A stretch of 64,000 bases of DNA from contig CAMZMU010000059.1 of assembly GCA_947311845.1 (NCBI GenBank), positions 36,858,736 through 36,922,735 of the forward strand, read 5' to 3'. This document shows, piece by piece, positions 1-11,382 of the stretch. This DNA comes from Poa pratensis. Lineage: Eukaryota; Streptophyta; Magnoliopsida; Poales; Poaceae. Both the position numbers and the translations under genes were made by a program. The notes beneath the pieces were generated by a model. It was not told where the DNA came from and ran no database searches. It saw nothing but the letters and a program-made list of their open reading frames with translations. Every line of letters begins with the position of its first letter. Positions within the stretch are counted from its first letter, which is position 1.

Positions 1-3000
1 TAGGGCGGGCTATCTTGACTCTTGAGCCTGAGAGGGAGAAGGCTTCCCGCGTGGACGGATTAGCAATCCCTAGTCTTCCATAACGCGTATTGGACTTATG
101 TTTCCTCCTCCTCGAAGATGATGGATCTATGGTTACGACCATTCTTTATGGCTCTGTACCAATAGTACAGATTCGATTTAGGCTCTTTAAAGAATCACCC
201 AACTGGTTTGATTTCTTTTTTGCAGTAATCAGAAAGTTAGCTCTTTTTCCAGACCTGTGGCCTTGGAGTTCATCCCCGTCCTCTGCCAGGTGAGAAGGAA
301 GATGAGAGATACGTTCCTCGTCTTCAACTTTCTTCCAGGAAAGCCTTTCACCGAGCGAGCAGCTAAGCGAGTTCATCCGCATCTGTTGTCGTTCAAGTAG
401 GTCTTTGGTTGTAGTAGTGTAGGCATAGGAGAAGACTGATTCCTAGCCTTTCTATTTACTAAGGTCAGGAAGGGGGAAGGTGAAAAGTTCAAGTTCATTC
501 CTCCCTCTAATTCCATCTCAGCCTATCCGCCACAGAACAGGGGCGGGCTCTTTCTTCTTGTTCTTGCGTGACATCTCGGTAAGGCTTTAGATATATAGGA
601 ACTAGGGAAAAGAACCTCTTGCCGTCCTTGTCGATCGAAAAAAAGATCGGGCGGGGAAAAAAGGATTCAAATCTGCGTACTACTCCCTAGCTTCTTGAAA
701 CCACCAATCCATTACGATGCCAGCAAAGAAAACCAACGCTTAAGACGCTATTGGAGACTCGCGTAGCTATTATTCGAAGCTTATTAATTGATTTACTGCG
801 TTCAAGGCATGACCGCGTGATAGGTGTCCTTTTCCCCCTACTCAAGAAGAAGAGTTACATGTGAGTTCCGATCGTGATATGACAAACAAATCTTACTTTT
901 TCTTTCCCAAGCTGGCGCATAACCTCTGGACCGATAGGAAGATCGATGACCCGCATCCTACAACTTCAAAGAAGTATTTGTATCACACCCGAGCAATGGA
1001 CCGGGGAAGGAGTTTCATTCATTTACGGAGTTTGGAAGCGAGGACGATCCAGGATCGACTGCTATCTGAAGAAGTGGAGTGGAATGGATCTGATTACCCA
1101 TTGGCGTCTGCATTGACGCTTCTGACTAGCCCTACTCTGTGTCTTTTGCGTTTCCTTATTCATGTACTCATGTCTATTTCTATTTGTATGATACTTATAT
1201 TGCAATCGATCTATCCCTTGGTCCTGCCAATCGAATTGTTAAGTATGTTTTTTCCCTTTCGAGAAATGGTGACAGTACCAAATGCCGAATTAGCGGCTGT
1301 ACCAAATGGTCAATGCCTCTGGGGTTTCCCTTCTCTTCAGCTCTCTCCGGTTTCACCGATGTGTTGTGGCATGAAAAACAGTGTACATGCACGCTTAGAC
1401 GCCCTTGCTTAAGGCATTCATCTATACTCTCCCCCGGGGGAAGCGAGCTATTCCTTCAATAATGCTTGATCCATCCTTTAGGGCACAAGTCATTCCCCGG
1501 AATAGATCCCTTCGGAGAAATCTCTAAACTAGAATCCAGCAATAGTAGTGAAACTCGGAGACCCGTCCTGTAACCCTACTCCAGTCTCGCACATCCCATC
1601 CAGGCAAAGCAGTCTTGCCAAACGTTCTAATTGTTGAATTACTACTTGTAAATATGTATTTCCTTTAGCTCTACTCATTGAAGATTTCCTTCGTTATAGT
1701 AACTGACAGGTCCAGGTCAAGAAGGAGGTAAACAAGTATGTGTTCAAAATCCAGTTCAACTAAGCGCTACTCACTCATTGAAGTAAGAATTTCTTTCTAT
1801 GGAAAGGCAGAGGTAAACTCATGTAAGTCTGTCTGCCAGGCTAAAGCACCCAATGCTGTCTCCACCAACGGATGGCTTGGGAAAAGAAGTACAAGCGGCG
1901 ATGGAAGTTGAGTAACTGTCTTGGAAATAGGTAAGTCGGGCACATATTCGAGTTCCGATTCTAGGCTATCTATAGAAGAATGGAGTGTTCTAAATTCGAC
2001 TATTTAAGCTGTTGGTGCAGAGGTAAGCAAGTCAGTCTCGGGTGGGAAGTCAGCACTATCAACTCAGGCGGGTCTTCAGTCCAAAGAAAAAGAAAGCGGT
2101 GGTCTGTACTTGAAAATAGGACTCTACTTTTTGATTGAAATAGGACTGTACTAGCATCTGCAAAAGGCAAAGCATGACCTATCGTGTAGTACTTCGGGTG
2201 TCGATCCACAGGGAAAAAATGGGAGAACTGGTTGGTTTGCACAAGTTCAAATATCTTGGCCTAACCTAATTTGTAGAAACCTGCGGCCTAAATTAAAGAC
2301 TAATTATAAACTAAAGAAAATCGAAATCGCCTAAGGCGCGTGCGGCCAAGGTCTTCCATAGGAGCTCGAAGGAAGAGGTTATGAATAACTATACAATTTA
2401 TAAGATGCAGTGGATTAGCTAGACATTGAAAAGCTGCCACTCTGAGGGAATTTGTTTGCATAAGCTACAGGTGCTATAAAGCAATCATGTACTGAGTACA
2501 AAGCTATTCCATTATAGTGAGCAGTATCAAATACGTAACAAGCAATAGAAGCATCCTGGCAGGTGTATAGAACTAGCAAAGTGGTTTAGGAAAGGGCATA
2601 TGAATAGGCAGTTTGGCAAGTGAGTAGTAGACTCTTCCTGAATCCGAAGCCTAGTAGTTTTCCTTCTTTCACGGCCATCCCTTGCGGACAATAACAACGA
2701 TCTAGTCCAACTTGAATTCCAATCAGAAAATAAAGGAATTAGCTTTGGTTGTTTGATCAAGAGAGCAAGTCAAGCTGCCAAGTAACCAATTCATCCCCTT
2801 ATTCCCAAGTTCTTATTAGATTGTTTGCCAACTTTCATTGAAGTCCTGGAAAATTCCCTTAGATAAGGGATAGGTCTGTTTTAATTAACGAATCGAGCCC
2901 CTTGAGTAGAATCTATCGTATCGAGGGCATACTCAAACTTATGATATAGAGCGCATCCAGTTGTGTAGTATTTAGCTTACAAGGATTGACTCGACACCAT

Positions 3001-4994
3001 CGATGCGTAGTCTATCAATCAATTTAATGGGACTTATTTATATGCCTGTTACGAGGGGAATCTGCCTGTTATTCAATCTATCTCTTCAATCTGCTTACTG
3101 GTTTCCTTCTCGGCCAATGGAACATCTATCGCTTCCTAATCTGGAACTGAACTGAACAGAAATCTTGGTCAAGTATTGGGAAAAGGAAAGAGGCCCTTTT
3201 CTTTTTCAAAACTAAGAAGGAGATGTGCATAGCGTTGTAAAGATCGGCAGAAGAGGAAGGGTGCAGTTAAGTTACAACATCTTCTGTATAAAAGATTGAA
3301 TAGCTCTCCGGCTTGCGTAGCTCAGCCCTCGATTCTGATCTGGTCGAGAAATGAATGCCCAATGCAAATCGATGTACCGAAGGGAAGTGGAAACTTCTCC
3401 GTAGACCAGATACCAACCAGTACTGAGATAAGATGGATACCCATGTTTCCAATACAGAAATCCTCGTTTCACTCCTGGCTAATGGTATAGGACCTTCTTA
3501 AAGGAGTCAACCGACCTTCTAATGCGGATATTGACGGATTAGAGGGACAATATCGTTAACGAGTCCGTGCCGTTGCACGGGACAGCTGTTTTTCTACCTT
3601 TTGCTTCTCTCGCGATTGAGATGTTTGCTCTCCCCTTAGTGGTACATTGACCATTTTTCACATTTCTTGTTGGTGTTGCACATGCTCTCTTCTTCAAATA
3701 GGGTAGGATAGGAAGGATCTTTCTTTAAGCCACTACTTTCATCAGGGCTTCTTAATGGCCGACTCGTGCCAGCTGCTTACTTTCTCTCGAAGGAATCGGC
3801 ATACCTGACAAGCAAACAGCGCTTGTGGAAATGGAAATGATATGACAATGACTCCAGCTTTCCCATAAGCTTCAATTGAGCGAGGTACCATCCATTAGAG
3901 ACCATAGCCCTGGATATTCAGTTGAATCATACTTTTCTGGCTAGGGAAACAAGATGATCTACTCGTGCGAGAAAACTAGAGACTTTCTGCTCCTTGAGCC
4001 AGGAATACCCATATTCATTGGCAGCTGAAGACCAACACAATTGTGTTTTGAGATTAGATTGAAACAAGCATACTTTTCGGATGAGACAGCACCAAGTCAA
4101 ATCTGGTCTGGCAAACACCTTCACTTCTCTGGGTCATACACGTACTTTACTCAATTCAGGAATGCTGATCTCAACGAAACCTATTCCTCTGTTTCTTGGC
4201 GCCAAAGGGACTACCACTATATTCCTTCCCTAATGATTTGAAGATTCTATTCCTCCGGATGTTTACGACTTCAATAACAGTCTGGAATTACGTACCTTGA
4301 CTCATAGGAAGTCAGACCGCGGTGTTAAGTACCTATTTTATTCATCGCTAGAAGCCAATCATTACCTAAGGTTTCTTCCCCGGGTTTCAGGGTCGAAGGA
4401 ACTATTTCTAACTGTTGACTCGAGTGCCAGGCCTTTGAACTCTCAGTATGTTAATTCACTGGCTCGGTATCTTCCCAAAGAGACTCGCTCTGGTGGACCA
4501 TGCCTTCTGTGCCTTGAACGCACGAAATGATGAAAAGAAAGTGCATCCTATCCTGCTGCTGTAGCTAACGCGTTTAAGTATCCACTTGAGGAAAAAAGTT
4601 CTATGTCCGGTGACGGAACGGATGATTTCTTCCCAATTTCCCACCCCTGAGTATGCCATTGAGCGCTCGGGGCAGCTAAATTGATATAGTGGGGACCTCT
4701 GAATGTACTACGCTTATCTTCCCAAAGAAAGCAATTTCCTATCTACGGGATTCGACTCACAATTGCCCTAACCTCAGATAAACAGTACTTGATATTTCGG
4801 GGGACGGGCAGCTACCACCACCCCTAAGGTCAGTTCTGTTCCAAGAAAGAGAAACTTCTACTTGCCCTGGCGAGAACCACGCACTTTTCTCTAGGATTAA
4901 TTTAGTAGATTAGAGTACCCGCGTCGAGCTGTTCCAAATTGGATCTGTTGTTTGTGGAAGTTTGATTCTCCCTTTCTAAGGTGGTTGGATTGCG
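1..4994. other. Gene-poor intergenic region
   Basis: I recognise no mitochondrial gene, tRNA or rRNA here on either strand. Open frames are short, apart from a 183-codon frame listed separately. The composition is a patchwork of AT-rich, low-complexity-free DNA as is usual for grass mitochondrial spacers. Some of it may be old nuclear DNA, but nothing is clear enough to name. Confidence 0.6.
861..1412 (+). CDS. Hypothetical ORF, 183 codons, unrecognised
   Basis: An open frame of 183 codons starting at ATG 861. I do not recognise the product. The first 90 residues are polar and rich in Arg, Ser and Asp. Residues of roughly 90-130 form a hydrophobic stretch (LLRFLIHVLMSISICMILIL) that could span a membrane once or twice, followed by a Pro- and Cys-containing tail. 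No conserved mitochondrial domain, ribosome-binding logic or neighbouring operon supports expression. Chimeric ORFs with one or two membrane segments are common in grass mitochondrial spacers, so this may be such a frame, or simply a chance opening. The C-terminal part overlaps other open frames on both strands, which argues for caution. Confidence 0.2.
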   Translation: MSSDRDMTNKSYFFFPKLAHNLWTDRKIDDPHPTTSKKYLYHTRAMDRGRSFIHLRSLEARTIQDRLLSEEVEWNGSDYPLASALTLLTSPTLCLLRFLIHVLMSISICMILILQSIYPLVLPIELLSMFFPFREMVTVPNAELAAVPNGQCLWGFPSLQLSPVSPMCCGMKNSVHARLDALA

Positions 4995-5659
4995 GTGGGC
5001 CTTGGAGATGATGGTCCCCATAAATCAGAATGCACATAATCCAAGATACCTTCTGTTGTATGAACCGAAGTATTGAACTTCACCCTCTTGTGCTTGCCAA
5101 AGATGCAATGCTCACAGAACTTCAGCTTGCCAGTGCTATATCCATCAAGAAGTCCTCTCTTGTTTCATTCTGCCAAACCAAGTTCACTCATATGCCCGAG
5201 ACGCATATGCAAAAGATTAGCAGCATCACAATCAGATAATTCATTTGAAACAACAGGGGCGGCATTACCTGAAATTGTCGTACCTCGAAGATAATAAAGA
5301 CCGTTGGCCTTCTTTATGTCACCCTTCATTACAACAAGAGAACCTTTGGTGACCTTCAGGACTCCACCTCCACCTGAATACTTGTACCCCTTATCATCAA
5401 GGGCACTTAGCGAGATAAGATTTCTCTTCATCTTCGGAATGTATCGAACATCCGTTAAAGTTCTGATTGTGCCGTCAAACATCTTGATCCGAATAGAGCC
5501 TTTGCCTTCTATCTGACATGGTGAGTTATCACCCATCAAAACAGAACCAGCAGCACTAACAGGTTCATAAGTGGTAAACCAATCTCTATTCGGGCACATA
5601 TGAAAAGGGCAAAGGAGCTTAGAAGGGTGATTTCGAGTCGTTATGATTATTAAGCTCAA
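4995..5659 (-). mobile_element. Ty1/copia retrotransposon fragment (protease end, GAG-pre-integrase, start of integrase)
   Basis: On the minus strand a 164-codon frame (5659 down to 5165) reads through the linker after the copia protease (HMCPNRDWFTTYE, then VLMGDN, and VRYIPKMKRNLISLS) into the GAG-pre-integrase domain (NLLHMRLGHMSELGLAE). After a frame change near 5165 the match continues in another frame as GLLDGYSTGKLKFCEHCIFG, KRVKFNTSVHTTEGILDYVH and SDLWGPS, which are the end of the pre-integrase zinc-binding region and the first Asp of the integrase core. The match stops abruptly near 4995. This is nuclear retrotransposon DNA that has been transferred into the mitochondrial genome and is inert: it lacks LTRs, gag, most of integrase and reverse transcriptase, and carries at least one frameshift. 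Confidence 0.88.
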
Positions 5660-6264
5660 ATAACTTGAGGTGGTCGGTAGTAGAACTAGAGCTTTAAGCT
5701 AGCCTTTCAGCGGGGGCAATGTAGACACAGATGCAATATACAACAAATTCAATCTGACAATCGACCGACAAAATAGCAATACAAGAGAGAGGGAAAGCTA
5801 AAACGTGAGCAGCGAGTAGAAAAACGACGGACGACAATAGGCGCTGCTTCGCTGATGTCCATTGCTAGCTGGTCTTCAGATCAATTTATTCATCTTGGTG
5901 GTGTGCTCTGTGGTTCGCTCGGAGGAAGAAAGGGACCAAAGAGGGGATAGCTATGGTACTTTCTTCTTACTCTCTCACATGCATAACGAGCAATCAGACA
6001 GCATATAACTCGGTGGGATTTTGGAACTCGTCGTTTAGGGGGACCAATTCGCCTATTTCATAGCACCTTTGGGAGTCTTCGATGGAAGCAAAACCCACGA
6101 TGGTGCTTATCTAGCTTCCAGTTCATGTGGGATTCCTTGCTACTTCCTATAGCTCTTCAAGGTTTTGCAGATACATTAGCAACTTTGGCCTCTATGATTG
6201 AGATTACCGAGGGACTCTGATACCAGTCTTGGTGCAATCGTCAGGGTCACCCGCCTACTGTTTT
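5660..6264. other. Intergenic, nothing recognised
   Basis: No gene or RNA is visible between the copia fragment and the left edge of the large direct repeat. The true left edge of the repeat may lie inside this stretch, because the second copy is preceded by unknown bases. Confidence 0.5.
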
Positions 6265-7785
6265 AGCCATATAAACTTGACAAGATGAGGATGGTTATGA
6301 TCCGACAAGGTATGATGACATATAGGCCATACTTCCTAAATAGGTAAAGTAACCACCATAAGCTGAGGTGAAAGATCGAGTTGTACTTTTCAAAACTCTG
6401 CCCTGTTTATTATCTGTGGTGATAAGTTTTACATAAGATCATTTAACGGGATGCACCTTATCAGGATGCAGATCTAGATCACAAGTAAGCAGTGATGCGC
6501 GAGACGGGTGCAAGCTCGAGGAGCTAGGAAGGATGGAAGAAAGCTTGACCGTTTTTTCACTGAACTACTCGCACTTTTTGTTCTAAAAAGCTTAAATAGC
6601 TCAGTTCGAGAGAGGGTTGAGCTTCATCGGTTAGTGTGCACCAAAGGATGAGGTTTCTTTCCCGTCCTACAAATTGAAACCGTTCTAGCTTGATACTGCG
6701 ATATCGGAAAATCATCCAACGGAGCATGGAAACCATTTCGGTGGCGGTAATGGCCTCCAGTAGTTTTCTATGGAACCATACCACTATGGTCATCTATATG
6801 ATTAGACCGTGCCGCTTCACTAGACTTTCCTGAACCATCCATTTGATCCCCACGGTCGTGACACCACTTTCTAAACAAAAGTTGGCTAAATCCAATGCGG
6901 AACCAAGCAGTAAGATAAATTCATCATGGTAATTATTACTCGAAAACCAAAGTGGAACGGAGAGAACGGAGAGTCAGTTACAATGACTCAATTGTTGAGG
7001 AATCATGTTGAAAGAACAACATTCTGTGTAAGAAATCTCGTATATAGACATTTTTCATGTATATCCGGACGACGCTTTTGATTCCATTATGAAAGTACGC
7101 TGTACTGGACTTGCACCCCTAGTTACGCAGAAGTGCAAGCACAGAAGCGGATGACCGGACCTTACCAACATACTCAAAAAGTATTCTATACTGGGGTCTG
7201 TGCTCTTGACAAGCAGTGTTTCCAGTCTAGCTGTGTCAAATCGGGTGTTCAGTGTCCTTCTAGGTTCTGGCTGGTAGAGCAGAGGACTGAAAATCCTCTT
7301 TAGTTTAGCGCGTTGGACTCCAAATCCTTGCTGCGCTTGCTGTGGTTCGAATCCACCTCAGAACGAACAATGAATGAATGTGGGCTGGGCGGTCAACCAG
7401 GTAAGCCTGTGCCCAGGAAAGAAAGGACTAGGGAGGGATTGAGAGAAGCTTTCACAGTGGAAAATGCAAAAAAAGCATATCGTTCTTAGAAATTGTGGAA
7501 TTTGACTCAGTTAGAGCTATGGTCAAGAGGGAAGTTTTGTAAAAGCAACAGTCTTGAATCAGTCTAGCGCACAACCCATTCTATTTTTACAAAATAGATT
7601 TTTTCATATGATCAATAGGAATAGGAGGAAACCTGGAAAAGATAAGGAATGTTTACTTTTTTGAATCGAGTTCTATTCACGGAAAATCTAAGTGTTTTTA
7701 AGCAAGTACCTTCCGAAAATCCCGCTGATTGTGAAGTACAAATAATCAAAATAGTGCATTCGTTATTAGGAACTTCATTTACAAA
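6265..7785 (+). repeat. Large direct repeat, copy A (partner at 62491-64000)
   Basis: The block from the bases gccatataaacttgac at 6265 onward recurs in the same orientation from 62491 to the last base of the window, so the repeat is at least 1.5 kb and its right end is not seen. The copies are nearly identical in substitutions but differ by several small indels, mostly one to three bases and often in homopolymers. Copy A is the longer version at each indel. The repeat carries a minus-strand open frame (6557-6793), a chimeric tRNA-like element and the 5' part of a 183-codon ORF. Repeats of this size recombine in plant mitochondria and give alternative genome forms; terminal redundancy of a circular assembly would look the same. 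Confidence 0.95.
7263..7365 (+). tRNA. Chimeric tRNA-like element (Phe-type and Trp-type anticodon arms)
   Basis: A perfect six-base acceptor pairing (GTTCTG at 7264-7269 with CAGAAC at 7359-7364) encloses two anticodon arms. The first, GGTAGAGCAGAGGACTGAAA onward, matches the 3' half of the D arm and the GAA anticodon arm of plastid trnF. The second (about 7313-7328) has loop CTCCAAA, typical of a CCA (Trp) anticodon. A good T arm (TGTGG TTCGAAT CCAC) follows. The element is about 100 nt, far longer than a normal class I tRNA, and the 5' half of the D arm of trnF is missing. It looks like a recombinant of two tRNA genes inside the repeat. Whether it is processed is unknown; I treat it as a pseudo-tRNA. 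Confidence 0.5.
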
Positions 7786-8200
7786 AGTACATAAGGATAT
7801 AGTGGTGGATTTCCTATTTAGAAAAATGGGCGAGAAGGGACCAGCTGATCTCTGTCTGGATTTAATCAAAAATAAATACGATTGTGAGAGGTTCATTCAG
7901 GCCGTTGCTCATATACAAGAAGTCCAACGAATCCAGAATGCAGCGGAAAAACTAAATGAAGCTAATCTCTTAAGAGAACAAGCAATATTGGCAAAAAAGG
8001 CGTTTGATGATGCAAAAGCGCATTTTTTAGAAGCGGAAAATATTTATCACCAAGCCGCTGCAAAAGCGGACGAAGCCACTGCTCTAGTCATTCAAAGCCC
8101 CTTAGAAAACACGCTCCATCTTCCTATGCCTTTTTTCTTTTCTATTTCCCTCGTTCTGTTCTTGCTTGTGGGTGTTTTTATTTTAAAATGGAATAGATAG
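7649..8200 (+). CDS. 183-residue mitochondrial ORF with helical core and C-terminal membrane segment
   Basis: The frame runs from ATG 7649 to TAG 8198-8200. The protein has a mixed N-terminal half (1-90), a long charged Ala/Glu/Lys-rich helical stretch (about 95-150, with heptad-like spacing: LNEANLLREQAILAKKAF, then AKAHFLEAENIYHQAAAKA), and a single strong transmembrane helix near residues 158-177 (FFFSISLVLFLLVGVFIL) followed by a short KWNR tail. A tail-anchored inner-membrane topology is likely. I do not recognise a named family and no enzyme motif is visible. Codon use resembles mitochondrial genes and the frame is clean, so it may be expressed. Its first 46 codons lie inside the direct repeat, and the second copy at 63865 is broken by a missing T. 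This layout (short ORF, one membrane helix, at a repeat border) resembles cytoplasmic male sterility ORFs, but that is inference. Confidence 0.55.
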   Translation: MFTFLNRVLFTENLSVFKQVPSENPADCEVQIIKIVHSLLGTSFTKVHKDIVVDFLFRKMGEKGPADLCLDLIKNKYDCERFIQAVAHIQEVQRIQNAAEKLNEANLLREQAILAKKAFDDAKAHFLEAENIYHQAAAKADEATALVIQSPLENTLHLPMPFFFSISLVLFLLVGVFILKWNR

Positions 8201-8274
8201 GTGTTTAATGATTTCAGGCTGGCCTACCGGCCTGCCCGCAGATGTAGAGAGGTTGCCTCTCGAACTGCGCAAAA

Positions 8275-8346
8275 AAAGTAGCGATCAGATAGGTATCTAT
8301 CCGGACTAGAATCCGGAAAGCGCTGGTTCGATTCCAGCTCGTGACA
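8275..8346 (+). tRNA. tRNA-like sequence lacking a clear 5' acceptor
   Basis: A perfect T arm (GCTGG TTCGATT CCAGC, about 8322-8338) is preceded by a five-base-pair arm (CCGGA/TCCGG) around a six-base loop CTAGAA and a D-arm-like stretch (GCGATCAGATAGG). The would-be 3' acceptor strand TCGTGAC has no matching GTCACGA upstream, and the anticodon loop is one base short. It looks like a decayed tRNA or a tRNA-like element just downstream of the 183-residue ORF, where it could serve as an RNA-processing signal. I cannot assign an amino acid. Confidence 0.3.
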
Positions 8347-9063
8347 TAAAGACTACTAAAAAGTACACTTCATATGACTTTATGAAAAACTACACTAACT
8401 ATGACTTTCTGAAAGCGCAGAAAAAACGAGATTCTTCTATTCCCACTGCTCGCTAATCGAATGAACCAGCATGTCGTTCAGCATAAGGTCATTCATCTCC
8501 TCCTGTTGTCAATAGAGGTAGTCCAACCTTCCATGTTTGGATAACCATCCCTAGTTCTTGCTCCGACCTATCTTAGTCTATTTTCTAAGGCTTGCTTCCC
8601 CGGTATCCTTCCTGCTTCTTGCCAAACCCCTGCCACCTGGAATCAAACCAGAGAATCCAGAGTGCCTACTTCCGGTTTATAACCAGCTGACTTGATCTCG
8701 AAAGGTCGCCAACTTGAATTGATTGAATTCTTCCTATTATAGGGAATTCCTACCAAGCCCTAACCCTTTGCCCTTGCTAACCGAGGGAGATTCCTAACTG
8801 GCACCCAATCCGAGTGTGATTCTTTCTCCTAGCTATCCGAGAAGTAATAAGACCTGGCCCAGCTTCCTAGGCTTGCTTTCTTCTTTTATCGGATCGGAAA
8901 AGGAAACAGCTTGATCGCTTCGCTCGATTGCTCGGTTACTTCCTCGAAGAAAACAGCTAGCTTCTTATCTTTCAAGGAACTACTTGCTTGAATCTCTGAG
9001 CTGTGGCCCATGAAGCCTATGAAAGTAGAACAACCACTCCGGTTCTTCTCAGCTCTTCTTCCT

Positions 9064-9090
9064 CCTATACCAACTGAGCTATCCTGACCA
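9064..9090 (-). tRNA. tRNA 5'-half fragment (D-arm region)
   Basis: Read on the minus strand this is GGTCAGGATAGCTCAGTTGG followed by TATAGG: a seven-base acceptor-like lead, TA spacer and a classic D arm (AGCTCAGTTGGT). It resembles the 5' end of trnF or a related tRNA. Nothing resembling an anticodon or T arm follows, so this is only a remnant. Confidence 0.35.
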
Positions 9091-11340
9091 TTTATGGAAT
9101 CTGGATTCCCCGGTTTTCTTCCTGGCTCGGACTCCTTGTCTGGAATAGGTCGCGTAACAACCCCCCAGAGGGAGACTCGAGTTATTTACTTATCTTATTT
9201 GTGAAAATAGATTATATAGCCATGATGGTTGGTCAAGTGGACAATGCCCAGGTGGGTAGACCCATATAGTAGGGGAGATAAATGCCCTGCAGTGCTATTG
9301 AGACCGATCTAGGTTATTGATTTATTTAAAGACAAGGAGCTTAAAGGTGATGGATAAGGCTTTCACCCATCCGATACTGAGTAATCCGTTAATCGATCCC
9401 CAAGGGAAGGGTACTTGTATCTATAGCACATTGGTGTTTCAAGCAGGCCAGCCCACTCTTAACAACAATGCAATCAGTCCATTCACTCAAAACCGGAACC
9501 CACACTCAAAGTTAAGGTCAATACTCCATTTATACATACCAGCCTCGACAGAGGGGAAGCACCTACAGCATAATCACTCATGAACACATATTGACTAACT
9601 TCTAGATAGATTAGTTGATTCACAATGCCCGCAAATACCTAAATATGTTATTTCACCTTTTTATTTGAATATGTTTATCTAAGGCAGATCGAACTAGTCT
9701 TAATATATGGAAGATCTTGGGGACAAGGAGCTTAAACGTTATCGATCGACATATTGGCTCGATCGGGGCCCAGGCTCTGCCCTCCGAGCACTTAAGCATG
9801 CATCCGGATTCGGGCTCTGGGCTTGCTCATCAATATGTCAGTGTGGCAAGTGCTTAATGTAGCATTCTTGTCAAGGACTTCCCAATGTTTAAATAGAGTC
9901 CAGGGATCTGCAGGCTTGTATTGGGAATGCCATCCGCTTCCAGCGTGCGGTTGACCGGGCTGCCATCACAATAATATAGGGTTTGCATATGCTCTAGCAT
10001 TCATTCTTGTTCTTGGTCTTGCTTGTTCTCCCTGGATCTCACTGCTTCCTTCCTACCCCCGGTAGCAAAAGTCACGAGATTAGTTATTTAAAACGGGCCT
10101 TCTGCCTTGGATTGCTTTGGCCCATTTGACTGGATTCCCGGTATGGCACCTTGCCCATAAAAGCGAACTACTAACTTCGGTGAAGGAAGAAGCAAGTTCC
10201 CAAGAGAAGTGAAGTCATCAACCTGGTATTAGTTTGCCAATCTAAAAGTAAAGTGATACAGGTCGGGATGGGAAGAAAGATCTGTGAGCTTCTCATGCCT
10301 GTCTGAACTCCTTAGTTTTTCTCCTAAGATCCAGTGAAATGCCCGACCAAGAAAGCGCTGTCCTTTCCAATTGTCAATGAAATTCGAAAGTAACAATAGC
10401 CGCAGGGGAATGAAATGATCCTGACATGCCCTCTGTGCAATATTCCACCAATCATCACTCCAATCAGAATAAGCGGGAATGCTGGTTGGAAAGAAAGAGA
10501 AATAGAATAATGAGAATCATATGGTCTGCTTGGGAAGATAAGCGAAGAAAGCTCTAAGGTTTCCCTTCCTGCATTCAGAGCTTATCAATTCGTCCCACGC
10601 TATATAGTGAAGCAAAGCTATCTATAAATCGAGCATATCTTTTATCCGGAAGGTAGTGGGCTTTCACCCGTACTCGCCCTTCCACTTCACACTTACTAAA
10701 TTAGCCTGAGTGTATGCGCACATGAAAACAAACAGAAAATGAGTGAGCACTTTCTTTATACGCAATTGTAAAGGAGAGTAACGAGGACTGGGATTCCAGG
10801 AATAAAAGAGGAAGTCTCACGAAAAGCCACGAGGCGAAGCCGAAACCTGAACCAAAAATAAATTGTGTGCTTTTCCCAGGAAAGAAAGTTTTGAAAAAGG
10901 ACTGCTTTTTACCATTTGTTAGTGCAATGGTTTTCTACCAGGCTAATTGTTAATATGGGGCTGCATGTAAAGGAGATGGAAATAGTCCCATGAGAGAGAT
11001 AGAAGGCGATCCACAGTCTAGTGAGTGTCAAATGAGATAGTTGCCCGCCTCTTGATGGAGAATTGAAAACATCCCAACGTATCTTTCACTAATTAAGTAG
11101 TAGTGAGGCGTCGGTACGTCAGCTGGAGAAGAATGCTTGCTTTTCGTATCACTGGTGTAGTGATTGACACGGTCTTCGCATATTGAACAACCTAAGAGTG
11201 GAAACACCTTAATCGCTTCTCCAAGCTTATCTATATTTATCGATGGAAGCGGAAGGAAAGGCTTAAAGAAGGTGACAAGAAGTTTCGTCTGCCGCACTAA
11301 CGAGAAGGGTGCATAACCTATCCTTTATGTGATTTAATTA

Positions 11341-11382
11341 GTGGTTAACGTATGAGAGCTCTACCAACTGAGTTAAGTTACT
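11341..11382 (-). tRNA. tRNA 5'-half fragment with CAT anticodon-like loop
   Basis: The minus strand reads GTAACTTAACTCAGTTGGTA then GAGCTCTCATACGTTAACCAC. The first part is an acceptor plus D arm of the trnM type (ACTTAACTCAGT), and the following loop contains CAT. The 3' anticodon stem, variable loop and T arm are absent, so it is a truncated relic of a methionine-type tRNA. Such halves can still act as RNA-processing signals in plant mitochondria. Confidence 0.4.
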
